From Treponema sp. (GTDB taxonomy: Bacteria; Spirochaetota; Spirochaetia; Treponematales; Treponemataceae), in NCBI GenBank assembly GCA_016293495.1, contig JAEDED010000001.1, forward strand, positions 105,824-169,823: a stretch of DNA of 64,000 bases. The letters run 5' to 3'. How positions within the stretch are numbered: the first letter of the stretch is position 1; each line of letters opens with the position of its first letter. Below, piece after piece: positions 1-8,634 of this stretch. The notes beneath the pieces are model-generated. The model searched no databases, was not told where the DNA came from, and saw nothing but the letters and a program-made list of their open reading frames with translations. The translations under genes and the position numbers were made by a program.

Positions 1-572
1 ACATCAAGACCGGCAAATGGATCGCTTAAAATCAAAAGCTTTTTCTTACTGATGAGCGCTCTGCACAATAATGTACGGCGAATTTCGCCTGTCGACATAT
101 ATTTAAGTCCGCGGTCAAGAATGCGTTCAATTCCGCAGAGCTTTACTTCAGGATAACCGTCAAGTCTGTACGCTTCTTCAGGCAACGCTGTATTTTTCTT
201 TACCTTTGAGCCTAAAATTGCCTCGGCTAAAAAAACGCGGCCGGTTCTGCCGATATCGACTCCGCCTTCTACATATTCACTTTCGTCGTTGTTTCTTTCC
301 TCTTCAATGAGAGTAGCCGCTCGTTCAAGACTTACAATTTCTACAGAATCATTAAAGATATTAGAATAAATGCTGTCAGAAAAAGCCGAGTCAGGAACAA
401 TATTCATCTGACCACAAAGTGCTTTCAAAAAATCAGCTTTTCCGCCACCGTTTGGTCCGATAACAAGCCATGATTCACCTGTTTTAAATTCCCAGCTGAT
501 GTTATTCAGTAATGTTTTGTTTGAACCTTCAATATTGCAGTTATTAATAGAAATAAGTTTGTGAGCGCTCAT
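1..572 (-). CDS. ABC-type ATPase, ModF/PhrA-like, partial (C-terminus beyond window)
   Basis: The reading frame starts at an ATG ending at 572, behind an AAAGGA ribosome site, and runs off the left edge, so about 190 residues are visible. It reads as a soluble ABC ATPase: a P-loop GPNGGGKAD near residue 34, a signature-like segment YMSTGEIRR near residue 160, and a Walker B segment LLILSDPFAGLD. The last residue of the P-loop is Ala where Ser or Thr is usual. Proline after the Walker B aspartate is seen in ModF/PhrA-type ATPases, which carry two ABC domains and have no membrane partner; this family assignment is from memory. Substrate and role are unknown. The assignment to an ABC ATPase is firm, the subfamily is tentative. 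Confidence 0.75.
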   Translation of the reverse strand, partial: MSAHKLISINNCNIEGSNKTLLNNISWEFKTGESWLVIGPNGGGKADFLKALCGQMNIVPDSAFSDSIYSNIFNDSVEIVSLERAATLIEEERNNDESEYVEGGVDIGRTGRVFLAEAILGSKVKKNTALPEEAYRLDGYPEVKLCGIERILDRGLKYMSTGEIRRTLLCRALISKKKLLILSDPFAGLD

Positions 573-748
573 ATTTTTTCCTTTAAGAAACGGCTTTCAA
601 CTATAATTAAAAATTGAAATCTTTCAGAATATTACATCAATTTTATTTATTTTCCAACAACATCAATTAGTAATGAAATATACCATATTTGCCGATAATA
701 AGTTATAATTATTTTATTATCTAACAAGCAAATTTTTTTGGAGGTTTC

Positions 749-1582
749 ATGAAAAAGTTTATTATATCAGCTTTAACATTATGTCTTGGTTTTTCTGTTT
801 TTGCTTTCGATGGAAGTGCATTCCTTGCTCCAGCAGCAGGCGTAAAAAGCTACGTTAAAACAGATTACATCGTGTCATCAAAATTCGGAGAATACTTCAG
901 AACACCTAACGTAAAATATCAGCACGTGTTCAACAACTTCGGTCAGGAAGTTGAAAATACAGAACTTACTGTCGATGGAAAAATCGTAGACAGAATTTCA
1001 TACGAATATGATAACGATGGTCGTATGATCAGTCAGACAGGTTATGATGATACAGAAAACGTTCTCTGGAAAATCGTAAACATTTACGACAAAAACGGTT
1101 TGAAAATAGAAGAAAATGAATACGGTTCAAGTGATCTTCTCTACAGCAAATCAATTTTCAAGTATCAGGGAAAAAATTGTATCGACGAAACATATTACAA
1201 CGGTAACGGTGCATTGATCTGGAAAAACACATTTGCTTACGACGAAAAAGATAACCTTACAGTTGTTAATTCTTACTATGCAAACGGTTCACTTGAATCA
1301 AAGAAAACATACAAGTACAACGATTTGAACAAAGTTCAGGAAATCTGCTACTTCAACGACGAAGAAATTCTTCTTAAAAAGGAACTCTTCCGTTATGATG
1401 CAAAAAATGTATTAACAGAAGTTGCAACTTATACACCTAACAACACACTCGTTCTCCGCCAGTTCTACAAATATGATGCAAAAGGAAATGTAATAAAAAT
1501 CACAACTTACAGCATCGCCAAGAAATTCGGTACAACAGTTAACGAATTAGTTGGAATGTCAGACTTTACTTACAAATATTAA
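749..1582 (+). CDS. Secreted protein with YD-like repeats, function unknown
   Basis: A 277-residue protein with a signal peptide (MKKFIISALTLCLGFSVFAF, cleavage probably near residue 20). The mature part is built of about seven imperfect repeats of roughly 25 residues of the form Y-x-Y-[DN]-x-x-[GN]-x-[LIV], for example YEYDNDGRMI, FAYDEKDNLT and FYKYDAKGNV. These recall RHS/YD repeats or toxin_wrapping beta-repeat proteins but without an RHS core or toxin tip, so a small exported beta-strand-rich protein is the most that can be said. The start has a strong GGAGG site. It stands alone, followed by a terminator, and is convergent with the prolyl isomerase gene. Confidence 0.7.
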   Translation: MKKFIISALTLCLGFSVFAFDGSAFLAPAAGVKSYVKTDYIVSSKFGEYFRTPNVKYQHVFNNFGQEVENTELTVDGKIVDRISYEYDNDGRMISQTGYDDTENVLWKIVNIYDKNGLKIEENEYGSSDLLYSKSIFKYQGKNCIDETYYNGNGALIWKNTFAYDEKDNLTVVNSYYANGSLESKKTYKYNDLNKVQEICYFNDEEILLKKELFRYDAKNVLTEVATYTPNNTLVLRQFYKYDAKGNVIKITTYSIAKKFGTTVNELVGMSDFTYKY

Positions 1583-1625
1583 TTTACAATCTGATTTAAA
1601 TACTATTCTGATTTAAATACAAAAT

Positions 1626-1674
1626 GGGCTGCCCTTTACGAAGATATCGTTCAAGGACAGCCCGCTTTTTTTTT
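1626..1674 (+). terminator. Intrinsic terminator after the YD-repeat gene
   Basis: GGGCTG at 1626-1631 pairs with CAGCCC at about 1658-1663, extended by CCTT/AAGG, and is followed by a run of nine T. It lies between two convergent genes. Confidence 0.85.
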
Positions 1675-1722
1675 ACCTGAATGGTTTTATTTACCTTCAC
1701 GGCTTATACTAACCGGAAGTTT

Positions 1723-2748
1723 TTATTTTACCAATGTTACATCGAAACAGATGTATGAATCACCAGGAATTCCAGCCTGTGGAATACCGCGTGAACCATA
1801 AGCCAATTCTGGTGGAATTACCATCTTGCGTGTTTCACCAACTTTCATCTGTGAAACCATCTGGTCAAAACCAGGAATCATCTGGCCTGCGCCAACAACG
1901 AATTCCAATGGTTCATGTCCCTGTGGATGGAATTTCTTTGAAGCATCAAAGATCTGTCCGTCAGGAAGATATCCCTGATATTCACAAGTTACTTTCTTTC
2001 CGTTTCCGATTGCGTTTCCTGATCCTTCTTTTACGATCTGGAAGTAAACACCGTTTGAAGTTTTTTCGCAGCCTTTGATTACTTCAGCAATCTGAGCTTC
2101 CTTGAACTTCTTAACTGCATCTTTTGCAACTGGAACAAGTTTATCAAAATCATCCTGTGTTGCTGTAAACTTTTCAGCTTCAGCACCCTGACGGATGATT
2201 GTAATAGATTTGATTTCGTCACCCTGTGCAACAGTGTTTACAACCTTCTGACTTTCACCGTCAACTACAGCACCAAAAATTGTATGTTTGTAGTTCAACC
2301 AGTCAGTAGGAACATGTGTAATAAAGAACTGGCTTCCGTTTGTTCCAGGACCTGCATTTGCCATTGCAAGTTTACCAGGTTTATCAAAAACAAGACCGTT
2401 TACAGGTTCATCAGGAAATTTATATCCAGGACCGCCTGCTCCAGTTCCCTGTGGATCACCACCCTGAATCATGAAGTCAGCAATTACACGATGGAATTTA
2501 AGACCCTCATAAAATTTCTTTCCCTTAGTTGCGTCCAAAGTTCCTTCAGCAAGACCAACAAAGTTTGTTACTGTAAGTGGAGCTTCTTTGTAATAAAGTT
2601 CAACTAAGATATCACCTTTCGAAGTTGAAATATTAGCAAATAATCCTTCTTTTCCTTCAATAGCTTTCATTTTTTTCCCCTTTGATTGAGCACATCCTGT
2701 TGAAAGAACAACAAGAGCAAGCAAAATCGCACTTAATATTTTTCTCAA
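1723..2748 (-). CDS. Cyclophilin-FKBP dual prolyl isomerase lipoprotein
   Basis: Peptidyl-prolyl cis-trans isomerase of 341 residues combining two unrelated isomerase folds. A lipoprotein signal with the lipobox LSTGC anchors it at residue 19. The cyclophilin domain (about 40-190) shows FHRVIADFMIQGGDPQGTG and GTNGSQFFI. A helical linker (about 190-240) leads to an FKBP domain (about 245-341) with YQGYLPDGQIFDAS, PLEFVVGAGQMIPGFD and IPPELAYGSRG. It is expected to help fold envelope proteins on the periplasmic side. The start is a TTG placed 8 bases after a perfect GGAGG. Cyclophilin-FKBP fusions have been described in a few bacteria including treponemes, from memory. Domain calls are firm. 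Confidence 0.92.
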   Translation of the reverse strand: MRKILSAILLALVVLSTGCAQSKGKKMKAIEGKEGLFANISTSKGDILVELYYKEAPLTVTNFVGLAEGTLDATKGKKFYEGLKFHRVIADFMIQGGDPQGTGAGGPGYKFPDEPVNGLVFDKPGKLAMANAGPGTNGSQFFITHVPTDWLNYKHTIFGAVVDGESQKVVNTVAQGDEIKSITIIRQGAEAEKFTATQDDFDKLVPVAKDAVKKFKEAQIAEVIKGCEKTSNGVYFQIVKEGSGNAIGNGKKVTCEYQGYLPDGQIFDASKKFHPQGHEPLEFVVGAGQMIPGFDQMVSQMKVGETRKMVIPPELAYGSRGIPQAGIPGDSYICFDVTLVK

Positions 2749-2764
2749 TTTTTATTCCTCCGAA

Positions 2765-3562
2765 TTAAAATTGTAATGTAATCCAATTGTATAAAGCATC
2801 AAGTCTCGCCTGGAATGACTGAGTCATTTTTCCTTCAAGGAATCCAGGAAGGCTACAGTCTACACGCATTCCAAGATAAATAAAGTATCCGTCACCGTCA
2901 TCAACAATGTTAACAACAATTCTGCACTTATCAACATCTACAGCTTTAATAATTCCGTAATACATGTTGCTTACATTATTAAGCTTCATTGAAATTACCT
3001 TGCTGTTTTCACGATAGCGAACTCTATATACTGCTTTTCCGAATGTATGTTCGTTCTGGAAAATATAAATCTGTTTTCCATCTGAACTGTCTGACAAATC
3101 ATCAGCAACCGGATTACAGTTTTCTGGATTATCTACTCGATAAGATTCAGAGTATAAAGTTTCATATCTCTTTTTTGAATTGGAATAATACTGCATTCCC
3201 TTCATTTTAGAGACTGATCTGACAATCTTTGATACTGCATTCATGCTTGTATCAATATTAGATTTATCAGCTTTTGAACTCTTAACAACAAGTTCATCTT
3301 TACTGATGTAATACAGAACCTCTGCTGCAAAGCCAGTTTTGTCAGTTATTTCACTGAAGACAAAATTTCTTGTGTCGTCAGCATAAACAGAATCTGGTAA
3401 AAGAATCTCATTTTTTTCATCTTTAGTGATTTTGTGAAATTCCTTACCACTTTTTTTTACTTTTGCCATTACTGCAGGGGTTGCAGCAACGGCATTCTGT
3501 ATTCCCATGCTCAAAAGCACAGGAATGACAGCTAAAAGCTTTTTAGCCTTAAATAGTTTCAT
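2765..3562 (-). CDS. Secreted protein, function unknown
   Basis: 265 residues with a signal peptide (hydrophobic run LLAVIPVLLSMGIQNAVA, cleavage near residue 27). No known domain is recognised. The mature part contains a segment DAVDKCRIVVNIVDDGDGYFIYLGM-like in its last third, consistent with a beta-rich fold, and no lipobox or further membrane segment. It overlaps the khpB stop by one base, so it is probably the last gene of the yidC-khpB transcript. Related spirochaete proteins of this size are annotated as uncharacterised. No function is proposed. Confidence 0.65.
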   Translation of the reverse strand: MKLFKAKKLLAVIPVLLSMGIQNAVAATPAVMAKVKKSGKEFHKITKDEKNEILLPDSVYADDTRNFVFSEITDKTGFAAEVLYYISKDELVVKSSKADKSNIDTSMNAVSKIVRSVSKMKGMQYYSNSKKRYETLYSESYRVDNPENCNPVADDLSDSSDGKQIYIFQNEHTFGKAVYRVRYRENSKVISMKLNNVSNMYYGIIKAVDVDKCRIVVNIVDDGDGYFIYLGMRVDCSLPGFLEGKMTQSFQARLDALYNWITLQF

Positions 3563-4251
3563 TAAACAAGTCCTTTATAGATAACACGTACCTGTTTATA
3601 TAAACCATCTCCTTCGCTTTTAGTTTCAATATCTGGGATATCATTTAAAGTTGTGTGAATAAGTCTTCTTTCGAAAGGATTCATTGGTTCAAGGAGAATT
3701 GAGTTTCTGCTTGAGCGAACTTTGTCAGCTGTTGTATAAGCAAGGCGAACAAGTGCTTCTTCACGGCGAATACGGTAATTTTCTGTATCGAGAATTACAC
3801 GTACTTCTTCATGTCCGAGTTTTCCTGCATAAACGTTCAACAAAAGCTGTAAAGCATCGAGATTTTTTCCCTTGCGGCCGATCAAAATTGAAGAACTTGA
3901 AGATTCAAGTTTAATACCAATTTTCTTTTCTTCACGGAACATTACATCAACTTTTACTTCGTAACCCATTTTTTCGATTACTTCTTTGATGAATGTTGTA
4001 AGCTTTTCTTCAAATTCACCCTGTGGAACTGGATCAGCAATTTTCTTTGTTCCAGCATAAGATGTTTCAGAAACTGCAGACTTTGTATTGTCTTCAGTGT
4101 GAACTCTGATTTTTACAAAACCTTTTTTAAAAAGTGAGTTTTTCTGTGTTTCAAGAATTTCAACATCGAACTGATCTCTTTCAAGACCAAGTTCTGTTGC
4201 AGCTTTTTCAATAGCTTCTTTTTCAGTTTTTCCTTCGTATTCGTAAACCAT
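3562..4251 (-). CDS. khpB: RNA-binding protein KhpB (Jag/SpoIIIJ-associated)
   Basis: 229 residues with the three classical parts in order: an N-terminal Jag domain (1-50, YEYEGKTEKEAIEKAATELG), a KH domain (about 90-150) with the loop GRKGKNLDALQ, and a C-terminal R3H domain (about 160-225) containing RREEALVRLA and the motif NPFERRLIHTTL. Proteins of this family bind RNA, pair with KhpA, and affect cell elongation and division in Gram-positive bacteria. The gene sits directly after yidC, the usual place, and is followed with a one-base overlap by a secreted protein gene. Confidence 0.93.
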   Translation of the reverse strand: MVYEYEGKTEKEAIEKAATELGLERDQFDVEILETQKNSLFKKGFVKIRVHTEDNTKSAVSETSYAGTKKIADPVPQGEFEEKLTTFIKEVIEKMGYEVKVDVMFREEKKIGIKLESSSSSILIGRKGKNLDALQLLLNVYAGKLGHEEVRVILDTENYRIRREEALVRLAYTTADKVRSSRNSILLEPMNPFERRLIHTTLNDIPDIETKSEGDGLYKQVRVIYKGLV

Positions 4252-4262
4252 TTTCTTTGCCT

Positions 4263-6089
4263 CTATTTCTTTTTACCCTGTTTGGTAAAATGTTTTAAGT
4301 TTGAAGTAGTTTCTGCTTTTTCTGCCTTTTTCTTTGCCATTACTTTGTTGATAACAATCTGCTGAATCATCTGGAGAATGTTACTTACTGTCCAGAACAA
4401 GAGCAAACCAGAAGGCGCGTTATAGAACAAGAAAGAGAAGATGATTGGCAAACCGTATGTCATAAACTTCATGCTTCCTGCACTCTGTCCGCCAGCTGTA
4501 TTCATCTGTGTAATCTTTCCATAGAACAACTGTGAAACAAGATAAATGATAGGAAGGATACGCAAGTTATTTCCAATAAATGGAATATTTGCTTTCCATG
4601 ACAAAATAGAATCACCCATTGAAAGGTCATCAATCCATCCATGAACAAAACTTGCACCACGGAATTCGAAGTAATTGTTAAAGAGATTATACATAGCAAA
4701 CAATGCCATCATCTGGAAAATCATCGGCAAACAACCAGACATTGGATTATATCCAACCTTCTGATAAAGCTTTGCTGTTTCTTCCTGAAGCTTCTGTGGA
4801 TTGTTTTTGTATTTATCCTGAATTTCCTTCATTCTTGGCTGCAATTCCTGCATCTTAAGAGTACCGATTGACTGCTTGTAAGTAAGTGGGAAAAGAATAA
4901 TCTTAAGAAGAAGAGTTGTAATGATAATTGCAACACCCCAGTTGTGAACGAGTACATAGCTCAATTCAAGCATCCATTTAAGAATTGATTCAAGCCATCC
5001 AAGGAAGCCACCTGAGCTGAGTGCGTCACCAACATTTCTTCCTTCAAAGTTCCAGCCGTTGTTTGCAGCTGAAGCATATCTTCTCAATTCTTTTTCACTT
5101 CTTGAACCTACATAAATATAGTAAGTATCGTTAACTTCTTTTCCTTCGAAGTCTTTTCTTTCAATGAAAGCCTGTGCATTAGAATCTTTGTAATCTGCTT
5201 TATTCGAGGAATAATAAGCACCGCGAATTGTATCTCTGTTTTCTGGAATGATGATTTCACAGAAGTATTTTCCGCCTACACCAGCCCAGTTAAAATCATC
5301 ATCATATCTTTCATATTTGTTGTCATTTCCAGAAAGAGTTTTTGTCTTAACTTTAGAATTGTTGTGGAAAAGGAAGTCACGGAAATCGTAACGAGTGTCA
5401 AAGTAAGGTCCGATCTGTGGAGCTGTTCTCAAAGTGTAAGCTACCTTACTACCTTTTTCTTCAGAACCGTCAAATGCAAGACCGTTAAATCCTTCTTTAC
5501 CTTTAATAGAAATGTTCAATTTGAACATATAATCTTCAGGCATAAAAGAATATGTTTTTGTCAAAGTAAAATCTTTGTAGTTCTTTGTAAATACAACAGT
5601 CTGTAAAGAACCTTCAGTTCCAGTTTTTTCAACTGCGAAAAAATCATTTACGATTGCTTTTTTACCAGTCCCCAAGTTCAAAGCAAATGCTCTGTTGTCA
5701 TCAGAAACAATTTCTTTATCAGCAGAAGCCATCTGAACTTTTCCAGATTCACTTGTTTTGTCTTCATGTTCGATAAGCTGGAAGTCTACAACATCTCCAC
5801 CTTTGTTAGTGAATTTTACATAAACTTTTCCAGTTTTTACTTCTATGAATTCTTCTTCAAGAATTTCGTTTTCTTCTTCTGCTGCTGTTAATTCAGCATC
5901 TGGAATTTCTGTTACCTGTTCGGCAGCAGAGGTGTCAGAATCAGTTGCTGCTTCAGCAGTCTGTTCTGCTACAGCTGTTTCAAGTTCATTTGCATTCTGT
6001 TCGTCCGGATTGTTACTTCCCATATAAAAGATATAACCACCAAGAACAACAAGTGAACATACAACTGCCATAATTGCATTCTTTTTCAT
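4263..6089 (-). CDS. yidC: Membrane protein insertase YidC
   Basis: 608 residues, the long Gram-negative form. A first membrane helix (6-23) is followed by an acidic low-complexity linker rich in Glu and Ala (26-85), a periplasmic beta domain (about 85-340), and the conserved insertase core of five helices (about 365-590) with a cytosolic coiled-coil segment (MQELQPRMKEIQDKYKNN) between the second and third. The C-terminal tail is basic. It inserts and folds inner-membrane proteins alone or with SecYEG. It lies 1 base after yidD in the rpmH-rnpA-yidD-yidC-khpB order typical of this locus. Confidence 0.97.
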   Translation of the reverse strand: MKKNAIMAVVCSLVVLGGYIFYMGSNNPDEQNANELETAVAEQTAEAATDSDTSAAEQVTEIPDAELTAAEEENEILEEEFIEVKTGKVYVKFTNKGGDVVDFQLIEHEDKTSESGKVQMASADKEIVSDDNRAFALNLGTGKKAIVNDFFAVEKTGTEGSLQTVVFTKNYKDFTLTKTYSFMPEDYMFKLNISIKGKEGFNGLAFDGSEEKGSKVAYTLRTAPQIGPYFDTRYDFRDFLFHNNSKVKTKTLSGNDNKYERYDDDFNWAGVGGKYFCEIIIPENRDTIRGAYYSSNKADYKDSNAQAFIERKDFEGKEVNDTYYIYVGSRSEKELRRYASAANNGWNFEGRNVGDALSSGGFLGWLESILKWMLELSYVLVHNWGVAIIITTLLLKIILFPLTYKQSIGTLKMQELQPRMKEIQDKYKNNPQKLQEETAKLYQKVGYNPMSGCLPMIFQMMALFAMYNLFNNYFEFRGASFVHGWIDDLSMGDSILSWKANIPFIGNNLRILPIIYLVSQLFYGKITQMNTAGGQSAGSMKFMTYGLPIIFSFLFYNAPSGLLLFWTVSNILQMIQQIVINKVMAKKKAEKAETTSNLKHFTKQGKKK

Positions 6090-6090
6090 T

Positions 6091-6381
6091 TTAATCCTCT
6101 TTTTCTAAACCCTTCTTATCTTCAGAAAATTTTTCCATAAAATAATGTCCTTTATTTTTCTCAGGAACCGGGTCATACCCACCATTGCACAGTGGGTTAC
6201 AGCGAAGAATTCTTTTAAAAGAGTACCATCCTCCCTTCATAACCCCATGAGTTTTTAAAGCCTGCAGTGCATAATTTGAACATGTAGGATAAAACCTGCA
6301 GCAGGGTTTATGAAGAGGAGAAATACAAACTTGATAAGCACGAATAATTTTAGAGAAAAATTTTACGAAAAAATTTCTCAT
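6091..6381 (-). CDS. yidD: Membrane protein insertion efficiency factor YidD
   Basis: A 96-residue basic protein with the family's cysteine and proline pattern: YQVCISPL, CCRFYPTCSNYA and RILRCNPLCNGGYDPVP. It is thought to sit at the membrane near YidC and help insertion. The ATG overlaps the rnpA stop (ATGA), which suggests translational coupling. The length is a little above the usual 70-85 residues because of a charged C-terminal tail. Confidence 0.95.
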   Translation of the reverse strand: MRNFFVKFFSKIIRAYQVCISPLHKPCCRFYPTCSNYALQALKTHGVMKGGWYSFKRILRCNPLCNGGYDPVPEKNKGHYFMEKFSEDKKGLEKED

Positions 6382-6740
6382 TTTTTTATTAGTCCTGCCT
6401 TTTCACATAATGTACGAAATTGAACACACCTTGTGCTGAACGAGTCATTTCCGGGATATACAAGAAATAGAATATCATACCCGGTGTTCAGGAATGTTTT
6501 TGTTAATCGATATGCTTCACGACTATAGCGTTTGGATGCATTGCGCTCCACGGCATTGCCATAACCGCGTGGAAGAGGAAAAGCTACTCTGTTGCAGTCT
6601 GAATTGTTTTCAAGATAAAACAATTTTGCACCAGAAACGCTTACCCTGCTTCCATTTTTAAACAGATTGCGAAAATCAATAGGGTTTTTAATCATTTCCG
6701 CGCGGGGAAATTTTCCTACCGTTGCCAAGTCTGTTTTCAT
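6378..6740 (-). CDS. rnpA: Ribonuclease P protein component
   Basis: 120 residues. The family hallmark is visible as NAVERNASKRYSREAYR (about 72-88), the RNR motif that contacts RNase P RNA, preceded by the central-cleft beta strands. It assists the RNA subunit in maturing tRNA 5' ends. The gene lies 18 bases downstream of rpmH, the near-universal arrangement, and overlaps yidD. The first 15 residues are longer than usual; an internal start at MIKNP (residue 16) is possible. Confidence 0.95.
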   Translation of the reverse strand: MKTDLATVGKFPRAEMIKNPIDFRNLFKNGSRVSVSGAKLFYLENNSDCNRVAFPLPRGYGNAVERNASKRYSREAYRLTKTFLNTGYDILFLVYPGNDSFSTRCVQFRTLCEKAGLIKK

Positions 6741-6758
6741 GGTATCTTCTACTAAGAA

Positions 6759-6914
6759 TTAGTACTTCTTGTGTTCGTCACAAACAGTAAGCTTTTTGCG
6801 TCCCTTAGCACGTCTTCTAGCGAGAACTTTACGTCCACCTTTAGTAGCCATTCTTGCGCGGAAGCCGAACTTTCTGTTACGTTTTACTTTACTTGGCTGA
6901 TATGTTCTTTTCAT
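6759..6914 (-). CDS. rpmH: 50S ribosomal protein L34
   Basis: A 51-residue, very basic protein: it begins MKRTYQPSKVKRNRKFGFRA, then contains RMATKGGRKVLARRRAKGRK, the L34 signature, and ends DEHKKY, a few residues beyond the usual 44-46. AAGGAG lies about 7 bases before the ATG. It is the first gene of the rpmH-rnpA-yidD-yidC-khpB operon. Confidence 0.97.
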   Translation of the reverse strand: MKRTYQPSKVKRNRKFGFRARMATKGGRKVLARRRAKGRKKLTVCDEHKKY

Positions 6915-6935
6915 AACATATACTCCTTATATTAT

Positions 6936-7010
6936 GGGGCGAAGCCCCAAAAAATTTTTTTTGTCTGAAAATAGTAATGAAATATAACATTTTTTTGTTT
7001 TTTTGGTCAA
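6936..7010 (-). promoter_or_regulatory. rpmH operon promoter and leader hairpin
   Basis: On the minus strand TTGACC (7005-7010) and TATATT (6981-6986) are 18 bases apart, giving a start near 6974 and a leader of about 60 bases. The leader holds a compact GGGGC-TTC-GCCCC hairpin (6936-6948) directly before the ribosome site. No T-run follows it on the minus strand, so it is not a terminator in this direction. Confidence 0.6.
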
Positions 7011-7037
7011 CTGTATAAAACCTATACAAAAGATATG

Positions 7038-7541
7038 TTATTTTTCACCGAGAATGCCGCTGAAGAGCTTCGCAATTTCGGGATTTATTTCTCCTTCAGC
7101 CTGATTTTTGTATCCCATTTCCTCGAGCTTCTTTTCGTTCGACTCAAGTTTTTCAATTAATTCCTGATCCTGACGTTTTTTGCTTTCTTCGTAAGATTCT
7201 GACAGCGCCACCGAAGTTCCCTTTACTTTAAAAGCTAAAGTGGAAATTTCAAGGTCCTTGATTTTCATCTTAAGCCCTTTAATCAGAAAATCCTTGTATG
7301 TATTCAAAATCTGATTCCAGCCCGGATGATCAGTTTCAACAAGCAACACGCCATTTTTTAAATCAACAACTCTTGTATGACCGACAAGCTTAGGTCCGTA
7401 ATTGTAAATCTTCTGAACAGTTTCTTCCCAAACGTTGATGATATCATTTCCTTGACTGACACGGGCAGCATCAATATTTGAAAAAACAGAATTGAGAATT
7501 TCTCCCATACCGTACATTTCTTTTTCGTTATAGTTATTCAT
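7038..7541 (-). CDS. DUF721 protein (DciA-like)
   Basis: 167 residues. The first 110 residues carry the DUF721 pattern, with VWEETVQKIYNYGPKLVGHTR and then LLVETDHPGWNQILNTYKDF. DciA members of this domain load or recruit the replicative helicase in bacteria that lack DnaC/DnaI. Position directly after recF in a dnaA-dnaN-recF series supports a replication role. The C-terminal 50 residues are charged and probably coiled (KKRQDQELIEKLESNEKKLE). Start overlaps recF by 8 bases. The helicase-loading role here is inferred from family and position. Confidence 0.85.
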   Translation of the reverse strand: MNNYNEKEMYGMGEILNSVFSNIDAARVSQGNDIINVWEETVQKIYNYGPKLVGHTRVVDLKNGVLLVETDHPGWNQILNTYKDFLIKGLKMKIKDLEISTLAFKVKGTSVALSESYEESKKRQDQELIEKLESNEKKLEEMGYKNQAEGEINPEIAKLFSGILGEK

Positions 7542-8634
7542 ACCAGCTGCCCTCCTTAATATTTATTACCTTTGTCGTTGAATGACGATATCGTTCATAT
7601 GGTTCACCCGGAAGGAATGTACAGAAAAGTTGATCATATTCCGGAAGCATCGAAGTTAATTTCTGACGTTTGTCCGGATCAAGCTCCAGCATTACATCAT
7701 CCATCAGCAGAATCGGTTTTTCATTCGTAAGCTGACTAAAATAAACCGCCTGCGAAACACGAAGTAAAAGTGCAATCAATCTTCTCTGTCCCGTAGATGC
7801 AATAGGAACAAATTCGCGACCATCTTTTATAAATTTAATTTTATCGCGATGTGGCCCGCTCATTGTTGTATTCATCACTTTATCAATCTCACGTTTTGCC
7901 TGAACCATCTGGAGAACTTCACCTTCATTAGGAATTCTTTTTGAAACTCCGTCAGAAATTTCTTTCCATGAAGGTTCATAAACCATTCTTACATTATCGA
8001 TGCCGGTAATGTCATTATATAATTTAGTAAAAATTTCATTAAATTTAAAAATCGCAACCTTTCTTTTTTTCTGAATTTCAAGACCACATTGAACAAGCTG
8101 CATATCATAAACATCAAGCATTTCATATTTCTGATCTTTTAAAATCAAATTGCGTGATTTTAAAATCTGCTTGTATCTTCTGATTACATCAATGTAAAGA
8201 ACATCATAAAGTGAAAGTGACTGATCGATAAAAAATCTTTTTCTACCAGGATCGCCAGTTACAAATTCCATATCATCATGACAGAATAAAATACAAGGCA
8301 TTGTATTAATCAAATCTTTTCTGTCATGAATTACTTTTCCATTTTTCTCAATTCTTTTTTTTGAATTTTCAAAATAGATATTTATAGTCTGTGTACTTTC
8401 CTGAGAATTTTTATAAAAAGCTTTTATTGAGAAATCTTTCTGCCCATGCTTTACAATTTCTGAATCGTAATGTGTTCTAAAAGAATTTCCGTAAGCACAA
8501 TAATAAAGTGATTCCAGAATATTACTTTTTCCCTGACCATTTTCACCAACAAAATAGACCTCCTTTGAAAGAAGGTCTATTTTTTTATTTTCAAGATTTC
8601 TAAAATTATAGAATGAAATATTTAAGAAAGGCAT
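7534..8634 (-). CDS. recF: DNA replication and repair protein RecF
   Basis: 366 residues, an SMC-like ABC ATPase: Walker A GENGQGKSNILES at about 31, ABC signature STGQRRLIALLLR at about 283, Walker B PILLMDDVMLELD at about 309. RecF loads RecA at single-strand gaps with RecO and RecR. The ATG overlaps the dnaN stop by one base and the end overlaps DUF721, so dnaN, recF and DUF721 are very probably one transcript. Confidence 0.97.
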   Translation of the reverse strand: MPFLNISFYNFRNLENKKIDLLSKEVYFVGENGQGKSNILESLYYCAYGNSFRTHYDSEIVKHGQKDFSIKAFYKNSQESTQTINIYFENSKKRIEKNGKVIHDRKDLINTMPCILFCHDDMEFVTGDPGRKRFFIDQSLSLYDVLYIDVIRRYKQILKSRNLILKDQKYEMLDVYDMQLVQCGLEIQKKRKVAIFKFNEIFTKLYNDITGIDNVRMVYEPSWKEISDGVSKRIPNEGEVLQMVQAKREIDKVMNTTMSGPHRDKIKFIKDGREFVPIASTGQRRLIALLLRVSQAVYFSQLTNEKPILLMDDVMLELDPDKRQKLTSMLPEYDQLFCTFLPGEPYERYRHSTTKVINIKEGSWYE

